64,000 nt of DNA from the NCBI GenBank assembly GCA_958296065.1, contig CATQHX010000014.1:1-64000 (forward strand), given 5' to 3'. Position 1 is the first letter of the stretch; each line of letters begins with the position of its first letter. Under the pieces are notes generated by a model that saw only the letters and a list, made by a program, of their open reading frames with translations, had not been told where the DNA came from and did no database searches. Below, piece by piece: positions 28,151 through 39,300 of the stretch. Source of the DNA: Vicinamibacterales bacterium. GTDB lineage: Bacteria > Acidobacteriota > Vicinamibacteria > Vicinamibacterales > UBA8438. The position numbers were made by a program, and so were the translations under genes.

Positions 28151-29368
28151 CTATCCCGCCAAGCCGAGAACACGGGCCATCTGGACCGTCGCGAGCCCGA
28201 AGATCACCAGTACCACGCACGCGCCGATTACGTTGGCGGGCCGCGAGTTGCGGTACTTGCCCATGATGCCGCTGCGGTTGGCGACGATCAGCAGCAGCAC
28301 CGGGGTCAGCGGCAGCAGGACCGCGTTTCCGGCCTGGGCGAGCAGGATAATCTGGTACGGCGACGCTCCCAGGAAGATCCCGCAGAACATGCCGGTCAGC
28401 AGCACGAAGCCCCAGAGCAGGCGGAAGCGGGGGCTCTTGAGGTCGGAGCCCCAGCCCAGCGCCCCCCCGGCGGCATAGGCGGCCGCTAGCGGCGCGGTGA
28501 TCGCCGAGGTCACGCCGGCGGAGAAGAGTCCGATCCCGAAGAACACCGGCGCCGCTCTGCCGAGCAGGGGCTCGAGGCGCGCCGCCACCGTCGCCGCGTC
28601 CGCGGCGTCCGCACCCTGTCCGAGCAGCGGCGAGGCGGCGATCACCACCGCTGCCGTGATCAGGCCCCCGAGCGCCACCGAGAACAGGGTGTCCTGCCGG
28701 CACTCCCGAATATTGTCTTCGTTCCTGTCCGCATCCGGCCAGCGTTCGAGGACGGCGCTGGCATGCAGGAACAGGTTGTAGGGAATCACCGTGGTGCCGA
28801 TGAGAGCCAGCACGGTGAGCAGCCCTCCCGGCGGCACCCGTGGAACGAACAGGCCCGACAGGAGATCGCCGAGGGCGGGCGCGGTGAGGACGGCGACCAG
28901 AAAGAACACCACGCTCATGAGGCCGACGAGGCCGACCAGCGCGTTCTGGATTGTCTTGTAAGTGCCGCTCATCAGCAGGGCGCCGGCGACGCCGCCGACA
29001 ATCGCCACGAGCAGCCCCTGCGGCAGTCCGGTGAGCAGGCTCAGCCCGAGCGACGCGCCGAGCAGGTTTCCGGTCTGAAAGGCCGCGTTGCCGATGAGGA
29101 TGCTGAGGGCGATGAGCCCGAGCGCGCCCGCCCGAACCAGCGGGTTCGCCAGGCTGTCGCGTATGGCCTCGGCGAGTCCGCGCCGTCCGACCAGGCCGAC
29201 CCGCGCCGCCATGTCCTGCAGGATGGCGGTCGTGACCACCGAGAACAGGACCGCCCAGAGCAACGTCGTGCCGTAGCCGGCGCCCGCGCGGCTGGCGGTG
29301 ACGATGGTGCCCGGTCCGATGAAGGCGGCGGCGACGAGGAAGCCGGGGCCGGCGCGAAAGCGGCGCAT
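28151..29368 (-). CDS. Nramp-family divalent metal transporter
   Basis: FIGPGTIVTASRAGAGYG, GTTVIPYNLFLHASAVLERW, multiple TM segments. Confidence 0.85.
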   Translation of the reverse strand: MRRFRAGPGFLVAAAFIGPGTIVTASRAGAGYGTTLLWAVLFSVVTTAILQDMAARVGLVGRRGLAEAIRDSLANPLVRAGALGLIALSILIGNAAFQTGNLLGASLGLSLLTGLPQGLLVAIVGGVAGALLMSGTYKTIQNALVGLVGLMSVVFFLVAVLTAPALGDLLSGLFVPRVPPGGLLTVLALIGTTVIPYNLFLHASAVLERWPDADRNEDNIRECRQDTLFSVALGGLITAAVVIAASPLLGQGADAADAATVAARLEPLLGRAAPVFFGIGLFSAGVTSAITAPLAAAYAAGGALGWGSDLKSPRFRLLWGFVLLTGMFCGIFLGASPYQIILLAQAGNAVLLPLTPVLLLIVANRSGIMGKYRNSRPANVIGACVVLVIFGLATVQMARVLGLAG

Positions 29369-29472
29369 CGTTTTGATCTCCGACGTTCGGAATTCCAGGC
29401 GACCGCGGCCCCCGCCAGAAGCGTGGACCGCCGGCAAGTCTAACAGTCCGTGATGGAACCCGTGACGATCCC

Positions 29473-30207
29473 CTACCGCGTCGCTTCGTAGGCGATCACC
29501 GGCGGGTTGTCGAGAAAGTCGTCCCAGAAGGGGTTGTGCCGCTCGCCGGGTTCCAGCGAGACGCCGAGCCAGCGGAAATTGCGGAACCCGGCCTCCCGGA
29601 AGGCGTCGTCGTAGGTCTCCGGCTTCAGGAAGAAGTTGTGGAACTCGAACTGCCCGCCGTCGGGGTTGGTGAAACGGTAGTGGATGGGGTCCCCTTCGTT
29701 CGGAGCCGACAGGGGCCCCGCCTTCTCGAGGCCGTACTTGCGCCACGACACGGTGCCCCTTGGCGGGCGCATGACGTTGTCGTTGAAACCGACGATCCGA
29801 CCGTCCGGCCGCAGCGCATCGCGGCACACCCGCAGGAAGCGGAGCAGCTTCGCCCGGGTGCCGGCGTAGTGCAGCAGGTACATCGCCACTACAAGGTCCA
29901 CGGTCCCGGACTCCGGATCGAGATCGGCGACGTCCCGGCAGAGGTAGGAGCAGCCGAGCGGATTCCGTGCCTCTTCGCGTTCCGCCACCCGGATCATCTC
30001 TGCCGAGACATCGACTCCGGTAACGCTGGCGGCGCCGGCCCGCTTCAGCAGGCGGGTGTAGAAGCCCCCACCGCAGGCGAGATCCAGGACCCTCATTCCG
30101 GCGATGTCTCCGAGTGCCGCGAACAGCGTGTAGCGTTCGATGGCTTTTCGGAACGGAAGCTGCTTGGAGTCCTGGTACGCCTCGGCGATCGCGTCGTACT
30201 GGGCCAC
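29473..30207 (-). CDS. Class I SAM-dependent methyltransferase
   Basis: MRVLDLACGGGFYTRLLKRAGAASVTGVDVSAEMI; GTG start proposed. Confidence 0.8.
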   Translation of the reverse strand: MAQYDAIAEAYQDSKQLPFRKAIERYTLFAALGDIAGMRVLDLACGGGFYTRLLKRAGAASVTGVDVSAEMIRVAEREEARNPLGCSYLCRDVADLDPESGTVDLVVAMYLLHYAGTRAKLLRFLRVCRDALRPDGRIVGFNDNVMRPPRGTVSWRKYGLEKAGPLSAPNEGDPIHYRFTNPDGGQFEFHNFFLKPETYDDAFREAGFRNFRWLGVSLEPGERHNPFWDDFLDNPPVIAYEATR

Positions 30208-30221
30208 GCGCCTCCATGCCG

Positions 30222-30380
30222 GGGAGTCGCACCGTAGCGCGGTGCCGACTCCCGGAGAGGGTTTGCCGGGCGGCAATCGGAGCCGCCCGGCGACGATTCC
30301 GGGCCGGGAGCCTGCACCGTAGCGCGGTGCCGACTCCCGGAGAGGGTTTGCCGGGCGGCAATCGGAGCCGCCCGGCGACG
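30222..30380. repeat. Dispersed repeat family 2: two tandem copies (period 85 bp) of a double-hairpin unit
   Basis: caccgtagcgcggtgccgactcccggagagggtttgccgggcggcaatcggagccgcccggcgacg identical at 30230 and 30315; internal stem gccgggcggc/gccgcccggc. Confidence 0.9.
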
Positions 30381-30389
30381 GTCTGCGGG

Positions 30390-31394
30390 CTACGGCACGC
30401 GCGCGCGGCCGATGTTGTTCGTATCGGTGCCGAACCAGATCTCCCGCGCCGGCGCATGGAAGTACATGTGGCGCACGGTCCCGCCGCCGCTCGCGATCTC
30501 GGTGGACGCGAAGAACTCCTCGGTGGCCGGATCGAAGCCGACGAAACGGTTCGGCATGGTCCCCGACTCCACGAAGTAGAGCCGGTCCTCATCGTCCACC
30601 GACATGCCGTACGGCCGCGCCGAGGCACCGCCCGGGACCGCCCACTCCTGCACCTCGCCGGTTTCCGGATCGAAGCGCCCGAGGTTGCCGCCCGCGTAGT
30701 CGACGTACCAGAGATGCCCGTTCGACGTCAGGGCCAGGCGCCGCGGCCGCGCCTCGGCGCGGGGCAGCTCGAACTCCTCGAGCTCCATCGTCTCCGGATC
30801 GACGGTGGCCAGCTTGTTGGTGCCGAACTGGCAGAACCAGGCGCGGTTGTTCGCGTCGACCACGATGCCGTAAGGGCGCCGGCCGCGGCCCTCGATCGGA
30901 ATGAGCTCGACGGTACGGGTCCGCGTGCCCAGCTTGCCGACGAAGCTGCCGCCCTGCACCGAGAACCAGATGTCGCCGTTGTGGTCGAAGGTGAGCGTGT
31001 GCGGATCCCGGGCGTCGGGGGTCGGCATCATGATCTTCTCGATATCCCCCGTCTCCGGGTCGAGCCGGCCGATGTGCATCGCCCGGTTGCCGGCGTACCA
31101 GACGAACCCGTCGTCGTCGACGATCAGGTTGTGCGGTCCTGTGCCCGGGTCGAGCTCGTAGCGCCGGAAGTCGCCCGTCTCCGGGTCGAGGTAGGCGAGG
31201 TAGTTGCCCCGCTGCCCGACGAACCAGACCCGTCCCTGGCCGTCCACGTACGGGTCGCGCGGTCGGGTGTTCTCCCAGGGCACCACCCACTCGGTGATCT
31301 CGATGTCCTCGGCCGCTGCCGGAGCGGCGCCGAGCGTGCCGAACGCCCCGAACGCGATGACCGCCGCCAACAACGCCGATGTTGCTTTTCTCAT
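30390..31394 (-). CDS. Virginiamycin B lyase-like (Vgb/SMP-30) secreted propeller
   Basis: Repeats LDPETGDFRRYELDPGTGPHNLIVDDDGFVWYAGN etc.; signal peptide. Confidence 0.75.
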   Translation of the reverse strand: MRKATSALLAAVIAFGAFGTLGAAPAAAEDIEITEWVVPWENTRPRDPYVDGQGRVWFVGQRGNYLAYLDPETGDFRRYELDPGTGPHNLIVDDDGFVWYAGNRAMHIGRLDPETGDIEKIMMPTPDARDPHTLTFDHNGDIWFSVQGGSFVGKLGTRTRTVELIPIEGRGRRPYGIVVDANNRAWFCQFGTNKLATVDPETMELEEFELPRAEARPRRLALTSNGHLWYVDYAGGNLGRFDPETGEVQEWAVPGGASARPYGMSVDDEDRLYFVESGTMPNRFVGFDPATEEFFASTEIASGGGTVRHMYFHAPAREIWFGTDTNNIGRARVP

Positions 31395-31651
31395 GGTGTA
31401 CCTCACTCGGGAATACTAACCAATACGCGCAATGCAGACGACTCTGCCCGGCAACTGTGCGTTTACAGCGGTTGCACGGACGCGCACGGGTTCGATTGCG
31501 TCGGCTTCCGCCCGTATGATGTGCACGACACGCGCCTGCCGGACGGACAACCGGCGGGGAAGCGCCGAATCATGCGCGGCGGATGGCGGACGACCCGACA
31601 CCTCGTTCGGGTCGGGCCGCGGCGAACCGCCGGTACGCGAAGGAGGAAGCG

Positions 31652-32476
31652 ATGCAGGTAATCCGTCACCCGGCCGGTCTCGTCCTGACGCTCGCGGGAG
31701 CGCTCGGCATCGCGGTCGCTGCCCCGGTGGATCTGCTGGCGCAGCGCGAGGCGCGAGACAACGAGTACGCGGTCAACGACCCGCGCGTCCAGCATCGCTC
31801 GTACGTGATGGAGGAGACCGGCGAGACCATTCCCTATGCGCTCTTCGTGCCGTCGAGCTACGACCCTGCGAGTCCATCTCCCCTGATGGTCTCGCTGCAC
31901 GGCGCCGGGCGCCAGTACGACTGGCTGATGAACTATGCGGGCTTTCTCGATCTGGCGGAGCACCACGGGTACGTCGTGGTAACGCCGCTCGGCTACACGC
32001 GGCGGGGCGGGTACGGCTACCGCGGCGATTCGGAACAGGACCGGCGGTCCGAGCAGGACGTCATGCACGTCTTCGAGCTCGTCACCGACGAACTCAACAT
32101 CGACGAGAACCGGATCTACCTCTGGGGCCACTCCATGGGCGGCGCCGGCACGTACTACCTCGCCAGCCGCCATCCGGACATCTGGGCCGGCGTGGGCGCG
32201 GTGGCGGGCGGCAGCATGAACGCCGACTACGTGGACGCGGAGGCAGTCCGCCACATCCCGTTCCTGGTGATTCAGGGTTCGGACGATCGGGTAGTGCCCA
32301 CCGCGGGCGTGCGAGAGTCGGTAGCGAAGATGCGGGAGCTGGGAATGCAGCACCTGTACATCGAGATCCCCGGCGGCGACCACTCGCTCTTCATCTCGAG
32401 GAACCCCGAGGTGGTGGAACACCTGTTCTCGTTCTTCAACCTCGTCTCGAAAAAGACGCAGGCGGGAGGGTACTAG
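31652..32476 (+). CDS. Secreted alpha/beta hydrolase (PHB depolymerase/esterase-like)
   Basis: RIYLWGHSMGGAGTYYLASRHPD nucleophile elbow; upstream aaggagg. Confidence 0.8.
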   Translation: MQVIRHPAGLVLTLAGALGIAVAAPVDLLAQREARDNEYAVNDPRVQHRSYVMEETGETIPYALFVPSSYDPASPSPLMVSLHGAGRQYDWLMNYAGFLDLAEHHGYVVVTPLGYTRRGGYGYRGDSEQDRRSEQDVMHVFELVTDELNIDENRIYLWGHSMGGAGTYYLASRHPDIWAGVGAVAGGSMNADYVDAEAVRHIPFLVIQGSDDRVVPTAGVRESVAKMRELGMQHLYIEIPGGDHSLFISRNPEVVEHLFSFFNLVSKKTQAGGY

Positions 32477-32577
32477 CGGTCGGGGGTGGAACCTCCCGTC
32501 GCACCGCACGCGGCTGCGATGGGATTCAGGCTATCGAGGCCGCGAGAGCGAGCCCGCGACCTGCCGCGATCCGCGCG

Positions 32578-33399
32578 TCAGTGGCTCATGGCGTAGAGCA
32601 GGACGTTGACCCCCAGCGAGTAGCCGTCCGGTGCGAACGTCTCGAAGAAGCGCGGGTCGTCCCCCTCCCGCTCCCACGCGTCCTGGATGTCCGTGTTGTG
32701 CGTCATCGCGACCATGATGCGGCCGTGCTCGTCGAAGATCACCCGGAAATGGGGCTCGGCGCTGTCGCGGCCGCGCTCCGAGGTGCGTCCTCCGGAGCGC
32801 CGCCAGAAGCCGATGTTGGCGATCTGGGGCACCTCCCAGATGTTGTAGAGCGTGCTGAACAGTGCGTGATCGAGCGGCAGGTCGACGATGGGGTACTGCG
32901 ACGCGGGCAATACCTTGTCGATCTGGCTCACCCACTGGGCCCACTCCCAGCTACCCCAGAAGTCGTCGACCCAGAGAAAGCCCCCCTTGAGCAGGTACTC
33001 GCGAAGGCGGCCGGCGTCTTCGGTCGAGAGAACCATCGAGCCGACGGCCGAGGCGATGATGAAGGGACACCCGAAGAGCGTGTCGTTCGTGACCGGGACG
33101 ACCCAGTGGATCGGCTCGTCGTCGGCGTCGAAGTTCACGTTGGTGGTGGACAACTCCGACAGCCGGATCATGAAGTTGATGTCGGCGAAGGGGTAGTCGG
33201 TCGACCAGCGGCCCATGCCTCGGCCCCTGTACTCGCTGGAGTACATGAGCCGGCAGAACGAGAACCCGGCGTCGCGCTGCTCGGGAGGGCGGATGCGGGG
33301 CGGATAGCGTGTCCGCCAGCCCCACTGGCCGAACGCGGCATTGGCGGCGAGCGCCAGGATTATGGCAAGCGCGGCGCTGACGAGGGCCGGCCGCTTCAT
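32578..33399 (-). CDS. DUF4159 domain secreted protein
   Basis: FSFCRLMYSS..GRGMGRWSTDYPFADINFMIRLSELT-like, GGFLWVDDFWGSWEW. Confidence 0.75.
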   Translation of the reverse strand: MKRPALVSAALAIILALAANAAFGQWGWRTRYPPRIRPPEQRDAGFSFCRLMYSSEYRGRGMGRWSTDYPFADINFMIRLSELSTTNVNFDADDEPIHWVVPVTNDTLFGCPFIIASAVGSMVLSTEDAGRLREYLLKGGFLWVDDFWGSWEWAQWVSQIDKVLPASQYPIVDLPLDHALFSTLYNIWEVPQIANIGFWRRSGGRTSERGRDSAEPHFRVIFDEHGRIMVAMTHNTDIQDAWEREGDDPRFFETFAPDGYSLGVNVLLYAMSH

Positions 33400-33676
33400 T
33401 CCGCCATTCTGCCACAAGGTCGCCCGCCTGCCGCGGAGTTTCTTCTGCCGGACGCCCGTGCCCGGAGGGGCAAAGCGGAATCGTGCGAAGGCGCAACGAC
33501 AGCAGGTCGTAGCTCACCGTCGTTCCATCCGGCAGTCTTCGGGACTTCCGCTGATGTAAGGAACAGCATGCGCGGCAACGCAAGATCGGCTGTTCTCGCC
33601 TCGGCAGGTGGCCCGATGCGGCGGCATCGGCGGCCGTCCCGGTGAAGCACGGCGCCGGCTCCCCCGAGGGAAGCTC

Positions 33677-33709
33677 CCGCGGGTAGTGTCCGAGCCACTA
33701 CCCGCGGGG
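33677..33709 (-). terminator. Perfect 13-bp inverted repeat, likely terminator of the 33753-35951 gene
   Basis: cccgcgggtagtg(tccgagc)cactacccgcggg, 44 bp past the minus-strand stop; no U-run. Confidence 0.5.
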
Positions 33710-33752
33710 CATCAGGTTCAACTGCCGGGCAGGCCGGCGAACGCGACGTGCG

Positions 33753-35951
33753 TCAATTCGCCAGCGGGTGCGGCCGCACCTGGAACTTCAGCATCCCGGG
33801 CTTGACGCCGGGGCCGCCCTCGATGTGCCAGGTGACCGCCGCGCCGTAGGTGGCCCAGACTCCGCGGCCCTTCCAGCCGGCGTCCGGATCGTCGATGCGG
33901 CCGTCGAGCCCGCGCGTGAAGAAGCCCTGCGGATACGGCACTCGCAGCACGGTCCACTCGCCGCTGTCCGGATCGAGGGCCAGCAGCGAGTCGGAGTTCG
34001 AGCCGGTCGCAATCGGGACGTCCTTGCCCAGTCCGAGCGTGTCCCACTGGTCGACCCAGTTGTAGTAGTGGTAGTCGGCCCGTACCGGAGGCTCGGTGCC
34101 CGGAATCGTCGGTCCGGGAGTGGGGTAGAGGGTCCAGCCCTCGACGCAGTGCCGGCCCTCGGCCGTCGTGGGTCCGTTGTGCACCGCGCAGTTGCGGCGA
34201 TCGAAGCTGGCCATGTGGCTCGATCCGGACAGGGCGGTCCAGATGACGCCGTCGCGGTCGATGTCGAGCCCGCGCGAGCCGAAACCGCGCTTCTCGGGCG
34301 GCACGTTCGGGTCGAGGACGGACGGCACCTCGTACATCTCCGTCACGCAGCTCTCCGGCGGGTTGTCGCCGACATGGAGCCGGGCGAGCTTGCCGGGGAA
34401 GCGATTGGAGCTGATCCAGACCGCCTTCTCGTCGGTCGGGTCGGCGATGACGCCGTAGCTGCCGATGACCACGCGCGTGTCCAGCGCCGGGTCGAGCTCG
34501 GCAGCCTGTCCGCGCCGCGCCGGCTCGTTCCACGGCTTGGTGATCGCGCCGTCGCCGTTCGTGTCGAGCACGGTCGGGCACCAGCCCTGCGAAAGCTGCT
34601 CGTTGCCGGTCTCGTCGTAGAGCTGCGTGTCGATCCAGCCGATGACCTGCCCGCCGCCGCTGAAGTACAGCGTGTGGTTGTCGTCCTCGGCGAACTGCAG
34701 GTGGTGGGTCCCGAAGCACGTGTCCACCAGCACGAACTGCTCCTGATCCGGCTCGTAGAACACCGCCGACCGGAAGCCGGTGGCCAGCGGGAAGTACCGC
34801 GCGTAGGGGTGGTCCGAGCCCTCCCGGCAGTAGTCCGGGTTGGCGCGGTTGCGAATCGCCGACGTCATCCAGACCCGCCCCTTCTGGTCCATCATCGGGT
34901 TGTGCGGGTTGGCCGGGTCCTTCCAGATCAGCTCGTCGCCGTAGAACCGCGACGGCGCCGGCATCGACTGCGCGATCATCCCCGGCACCTTGTCCGGGTC
35001 GATGCGCAACGGAACGTCCAGGCTGGAGGCGGTGTGGGTCACCGGATCCAGGATCGTGAGCGCGTCGTTGGAGATGTTGACGCCGTAGACCGGGCCGTCG
35101 GCGTTGACGGTCGGATCGCGCTTGTCGGTCGTGATCTCGTCGTGGATGTAGTCGATATCCGTGCCCCACTCCCACATCGAGATCACGACGTTGCGCTCGA
35201 TCCCCTGTGGCCGCGGCGGGGCCTCGGGCACCGCGCCGGCGGCGATCCGGTCGCTCCAGTCGGCGAACATCCGCAGTCCGCGCTCGCGGCCGAAGCGGTT
35301 CATGACGTTGGTCATCTGCCCGCCGCGCTGGCCCATCTGCACGCGGTGGTTCCAGGCCTCGAGGCTGGAGTCGAACTGGTCCAGGTTGTCGATCTCGCGG
35401 ATGATGCGGCTGCCGAGCTGGTGGCACAGCATGCAGCCCTGCTTCTGGATGTCGACCCACTGGTCCTGGTGCTGCAGGGTGGCGGCGATGCCGTTGCCGT
35501 CTTCACCGGTGCCGGGGAACTCGGCCGACGCCGGCGGCTCGATCAGCGAGTACCAGTAGTTGGCCGGGTAGACGCTCGCCGCGTCGGCCGGCGTCGCGGC
35601 CACCGTCGCCTCCAGGTCCACCGTGTCGCCCGGCAGGGCGGCGACGGGGTCGGAGTCGACCAGCCCATAGCCGCGCACCCACACGTCGTAGGTGGCGTCC
35701 GGCAGGTCGGGGATCAGGTACCGGCCGCCGTCGCCGGTCACGACGCTCTTGACGAACTTCGTCGGCAGGGAAGTGGTCTCGGCAATGACCCAGACGCCCT
35801 CCTCGGGGCCGTTGGCGCTGGCGACCACGCCGCTGATGTCCACCTCGGCCGCTTGCACGCCTCCGACAGCGCGGCCGGACGCGGAGAGGGAGACCAATGC
35901 GGCGGCGACGAGCATGGCGACGAACGAAGCGGCTGCGAAACGCTTGCTCAT
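33753..35951 (-). CDS. Secreted CarboxypepD_reg-like domain + propeller protein with single haem-like CxxCH
   Basis: DISGVVASANGPEEGVWVIAETTSLPTKFVKSVVTGDGGRYLIPDLPDATYDVWVRGYGLVDS; CMLCHQLG motif; ~730 aa. Confidence 0.75.
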   Translation of the reverse strand: MSKRFAAASFVAMLVAAALVSLSASGRAVGGVQAAEVDISGVVASANGPEEGVWVIAETTSLPTKFVKSVVTGDGGRYLIPDLPDATYDVWVRGYGLVDSDPVAALPGDTVDLEATVAATPADAASVYPANYWYSLIEPPASAEFPGTGEDGNGIAATLQHQDQWVDIQKQGCMLCHQLGSRIIREIDNLDQFDSSLEAWNHRVQMGQRGGQMTNVMNRFGRERGLRMFADWSDRIAAGAVPEAPPRPQGIERNVVISMWEWGTDIDYIHDEITTDKRDPTVNADGPVYGVNISNDALTILDPVTHTASSLDVPLRIDPDKVPGMIAQSMPAPSRFYGDELIWKDPANPHNPMMDQKGRVWMTSAIRNRANPDYCREGSDHPYARYFPLATGFRSAVFYEPDQEQFVLVDTCFGTHHLQFAEDDNHTLYFSGGGQVIGWIDTQLYDETGNEQLSQGWCPTVLDTNGDGAITKPWNEPARRGQAAELDPALDTRVVIGSYGVIADPTDEKAVWISSNRFPGKLARLHVGDNPPESCVTEMYEVPSVLDPNVPPEKRGFGSRGLDIDRDGVIWTALSGSSHMASFDRRNCAVHNGPTTAEGRHCVEGWTLYPTPGPTIPGTEPPVRADYHYYNWVDQWDTLGLGKDVPIATGSNSDSLLALDPDSGEWTVLRVPYPQGFFTRGLDGRIDDPDAGWKGRGVWATYGAAVTWHIEGGPGVKPGMLKFQVRPHPLAN

Positions 35952-36365
35952 GGCGATCCTCCTGGTTGCGATCCGGCCGGCTTTTCAAGCGTGACGGACG
36001 GCGGCGGCCGTTCGTGCCGAGCATGCCCCCGGAGACGATGGACGTCAAGGTCGAGTGGTTGTCCCGCGACCACGGCCGACTCTGCGCACACACTTGCGTC
36101 CAGCGGCGTGAGGAGTATAGTGAGGGATTGATCGGCCGCTGCCGCGTCCCGCGGCTCCGGTCAGGTCGTCCGCAACGAGCTCGCGTCGTTCGGTGGTTGG
36201 CGTTCACCCGGGAAGCGGAAGCTATGCTGGGGAGAACCTCTTCAGACCGGTCGGTGCCGGCACTCGCGCCTGTAGCCTCCCGCTGCGTACGGTCGTTCCT
36301 CCATCGGCTCCCACTTCGCGGAACGCCGCGTTCGTTCGGAACACCCACGGAACGGAGGTGGAATC

Positions 36366-39300
36366 GTGCAGTGCGTCCCTAGAACCCACTACACTTGGCT
36401 CCTGCTCGCGGGGCTGGCGCTGTGGCCGGCGTCGGCCGCGGCCCAGAGCGCGATCGGCGGTCAGGTCACCGACAACACCGGCGGCATCCTTCCGGGTGTC
36501 ACGGTGGAGGCCTCGAGTCCGGAGCTCATCGAGGGCAGCCGCATCGCCGTCACCGACGGCCAGGGGCGGTACAGCATCGTCAACCTGCGGCCCGGCATCT
36601 ACAGCCTGACCTTCTCGCTAGCCGGCTTCGGCTCCGTCGTGCAGGAGAACTACGATCTGCCGTCGGAGTTCACCGCCGAGCTCGACATCCAGTTGTCGGT
36701 GGGCGCGCTCGAGGAGACGGTCACCGTCTCCGGCGCGGCGCCTACGGTCGACGTGCAGCAGGCGTCGCGGGTGCAGGTGCTCTCGCGCGAGGTGCTCGAC
36801 AACGTCATCAACACCGGCAGCCCGTGGACCCAGGCGATGATGGTTCCGGGCGTCTCGATGGCCGGCGTCGACGTCGGCGGATCGCGCTACGTCAACGACC
36901 TGCAGCTCGAGGCGCGCGGCGCCAACGCCAAGCACACCACCGTCATGCAGGAGGGCATGGCCCTCGACCTGATCGCGCTCGAAGGGGTCCCGGTCATGTA
37001 CAACCAGGACCTGGCGACGCAGGAGATGGCGGTGCAGGCGGGCGGCGGCGGCGGCAACGCCGAGATGCAGGCCGGCGGCGTCGTGATGAACATCATCCCG
37101 AAGGAAGGCGGCAACACCTTCAGCGGCCAGGGCTACGTCGGTCACACCGCCGGGGGCTGGATCTCCAACAACTACTCGGACCGGCTGCGGCAGGCGGGCA
37201 CCACCGAGGCGGAAGACTTCAACAAGCTGTTCGACTATTCCGGTTCCATCGGCGGGCCGATCATCCAGGACAAGCTCTGGTTCCACGAGTCGCTCCGCTA
37301 CTGGGGCGCCTGGACGCCGGAGCCGGGCTGGCTGTTCGACGACCGGAGCCAGTTCTTCAACGAAGAGGACATCATCTCGACGGTCACCCGGTTCACCTTC
37401 CAGGCGAACCCGAACAACAAGTTCAGCGCCACCCTCGACCGGCTGAACAAGCGGCGCGGGCCGTACATCGACCTGCCGCACGAGGCGCGCTACCGCGGAC
37501 AGTGGCAGGCCTCGCCCGAGTCGGCGCTGATTCAGTCGGCCTTCCTGCTCGACGACCAGCGCGGCCCCGACCCGGAGACCGCCCGCAACTACCAGAACAA
37601 GGGGCAGGGCTGGCACCACGCCCCGTACTGGCAGGGGCAGGCGAAGTGGACCTCGACCATCAGCAGCCGGCTGCTGTTCGAGGCGGGCTACGGCAGCTCC
37701 GGCGTCGCCGACTGCTGCAGCGACCCGCAGCCGAACACCGTCTTCCCGCGCTGGTCGCAGAACTGGCTGCAGTTCGTGCACAAGCGCGATCTCGACCGGA
37801 ACATCCAGTTCGATTCGGTGGAGGACTTCTCCTGGAACCTGCCGGGCGAGCGGGTGATGACCAATTTGTCCTACGTCACCGGGTCGCACAACTTCAAGAC
37901 CGGTATCTCCTACGCCTGGGGGACGGCCGAGCAGCATCGTTTCAACAACGGCGACATCAGCCGGATCAACATCCGCGACGGGCGCGCCTACGAGGTCCTG
38001 GCGGGCAACTATCCGTTCATGAGGTTGAACTCGGTCAACGAGACCGGCTGGTTCGTCCAGGATGCCTGGACCGTCGACCGCGTCACGATCACCGGAGGCC
38101 TGCGCGCCGACTGGCTCGACGGGTCGGTGCCGCCCCAGCGTGTGCCTGACGGCCGCTTCGCCAGAGGGCGCGACTTCGCGGAGGTGACCTGCGTGCCCTG
38201 CTGGGGGCCCGAGTGGTCGCCGCGCATCGGCGTCGCCTGGGATGTCTTCGGCGACGCGCGGACCGCGCTGAAGTTCAGCACCGGCAAGTACCTGACCCCG
38301 ACCACGACGGCCTTGCCGAACCGGGTGAATCCAATGGCGCTGACGACTTTCGCGCTGCCCTGGAGCGACCCGAACGGCGACAGCATCGTGCAGGACCACG
38401 AGCTCGACTTCAACCGGCTGCCGGCCAACTTCGGCTCGCGCCGGCTCGACGACATCGACCCCGACCTGGTGCGGGAGTGGAACATCGAGACCTCGGTCAG
38501 CGTGGAGCGGGAGCTCACGCGCAACGTCTCACTCAGCGTCGGCTGGTACCGCCGGTCGTTCCACGACATCCTCTTCACCGACACCGGCTACGAGGGGATG
38601 TTCATCTACAACCAGAACTGGGAGGCGCCGGGCTCGTTCCGGGCGGTCGAGGTGGTCAATCCGCTCAACGGCGAGGTTTTCAACGTGTACGACCTCGCCA
38701 GCGCGGACCTCGCGGGGCAGGTGGACAACCTCGTCACCAACCCCATCGGCCACACCGGCGTCTACAACGGAATCGAGGTCGCGTTGAACGCGCGCCTGCC
38801 GGGCGGAGGACAGCTCATCTCCAGCCTGACGACGCAGCGCAAGATCACGAGCGAGTGCGACAACCGGGGCGACCCGAACGGGGACCGCTTCTGCGACCGC
38901 ACCGACATGAACCGGTACAACGTCAGCCTCCCGGGCGGCGCTAGCGTCGCCTACGACGGCGTCGACTTCAAGAGCGACTTCAAGCTTGGCGGCTACTTCC
39001 CGCTGCCCGGCGGGGCGCAGTTCAGCCTGGTGCTGAACAGCGTGACGGGCCGGCTGACGGGGGACATCCAGCGCGTCGACGAGCTGCTGCCTGTCAACTG
39101 GGTCATCAACCGGAACACGGTGTATACCGCCGACGGTGGAGCCCACGGCCGTTCCCCGACGTGCCAGGGCGCCACGATCAACGGCGCGCCCTGCATGCCG
39201 GGGATGCCGGTCATCCCGGACATGGTGCAGTCGTCGATTACCGTGCCCGTCGCTCCGGCCGGCACCATCCACCAGTTGCCCCGCACGAACATGCTGAACT

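Noticed and set aside
33768-36131. 787-aa plus-strand ORF
   Set aside because: Antisense shadow of the minus-strand 33753-35951 gene.
36618-38399. 593-aa minus-strand ORF
   Set aside because: Antisense to the TonB-dependent receptor; no recognisable domain.
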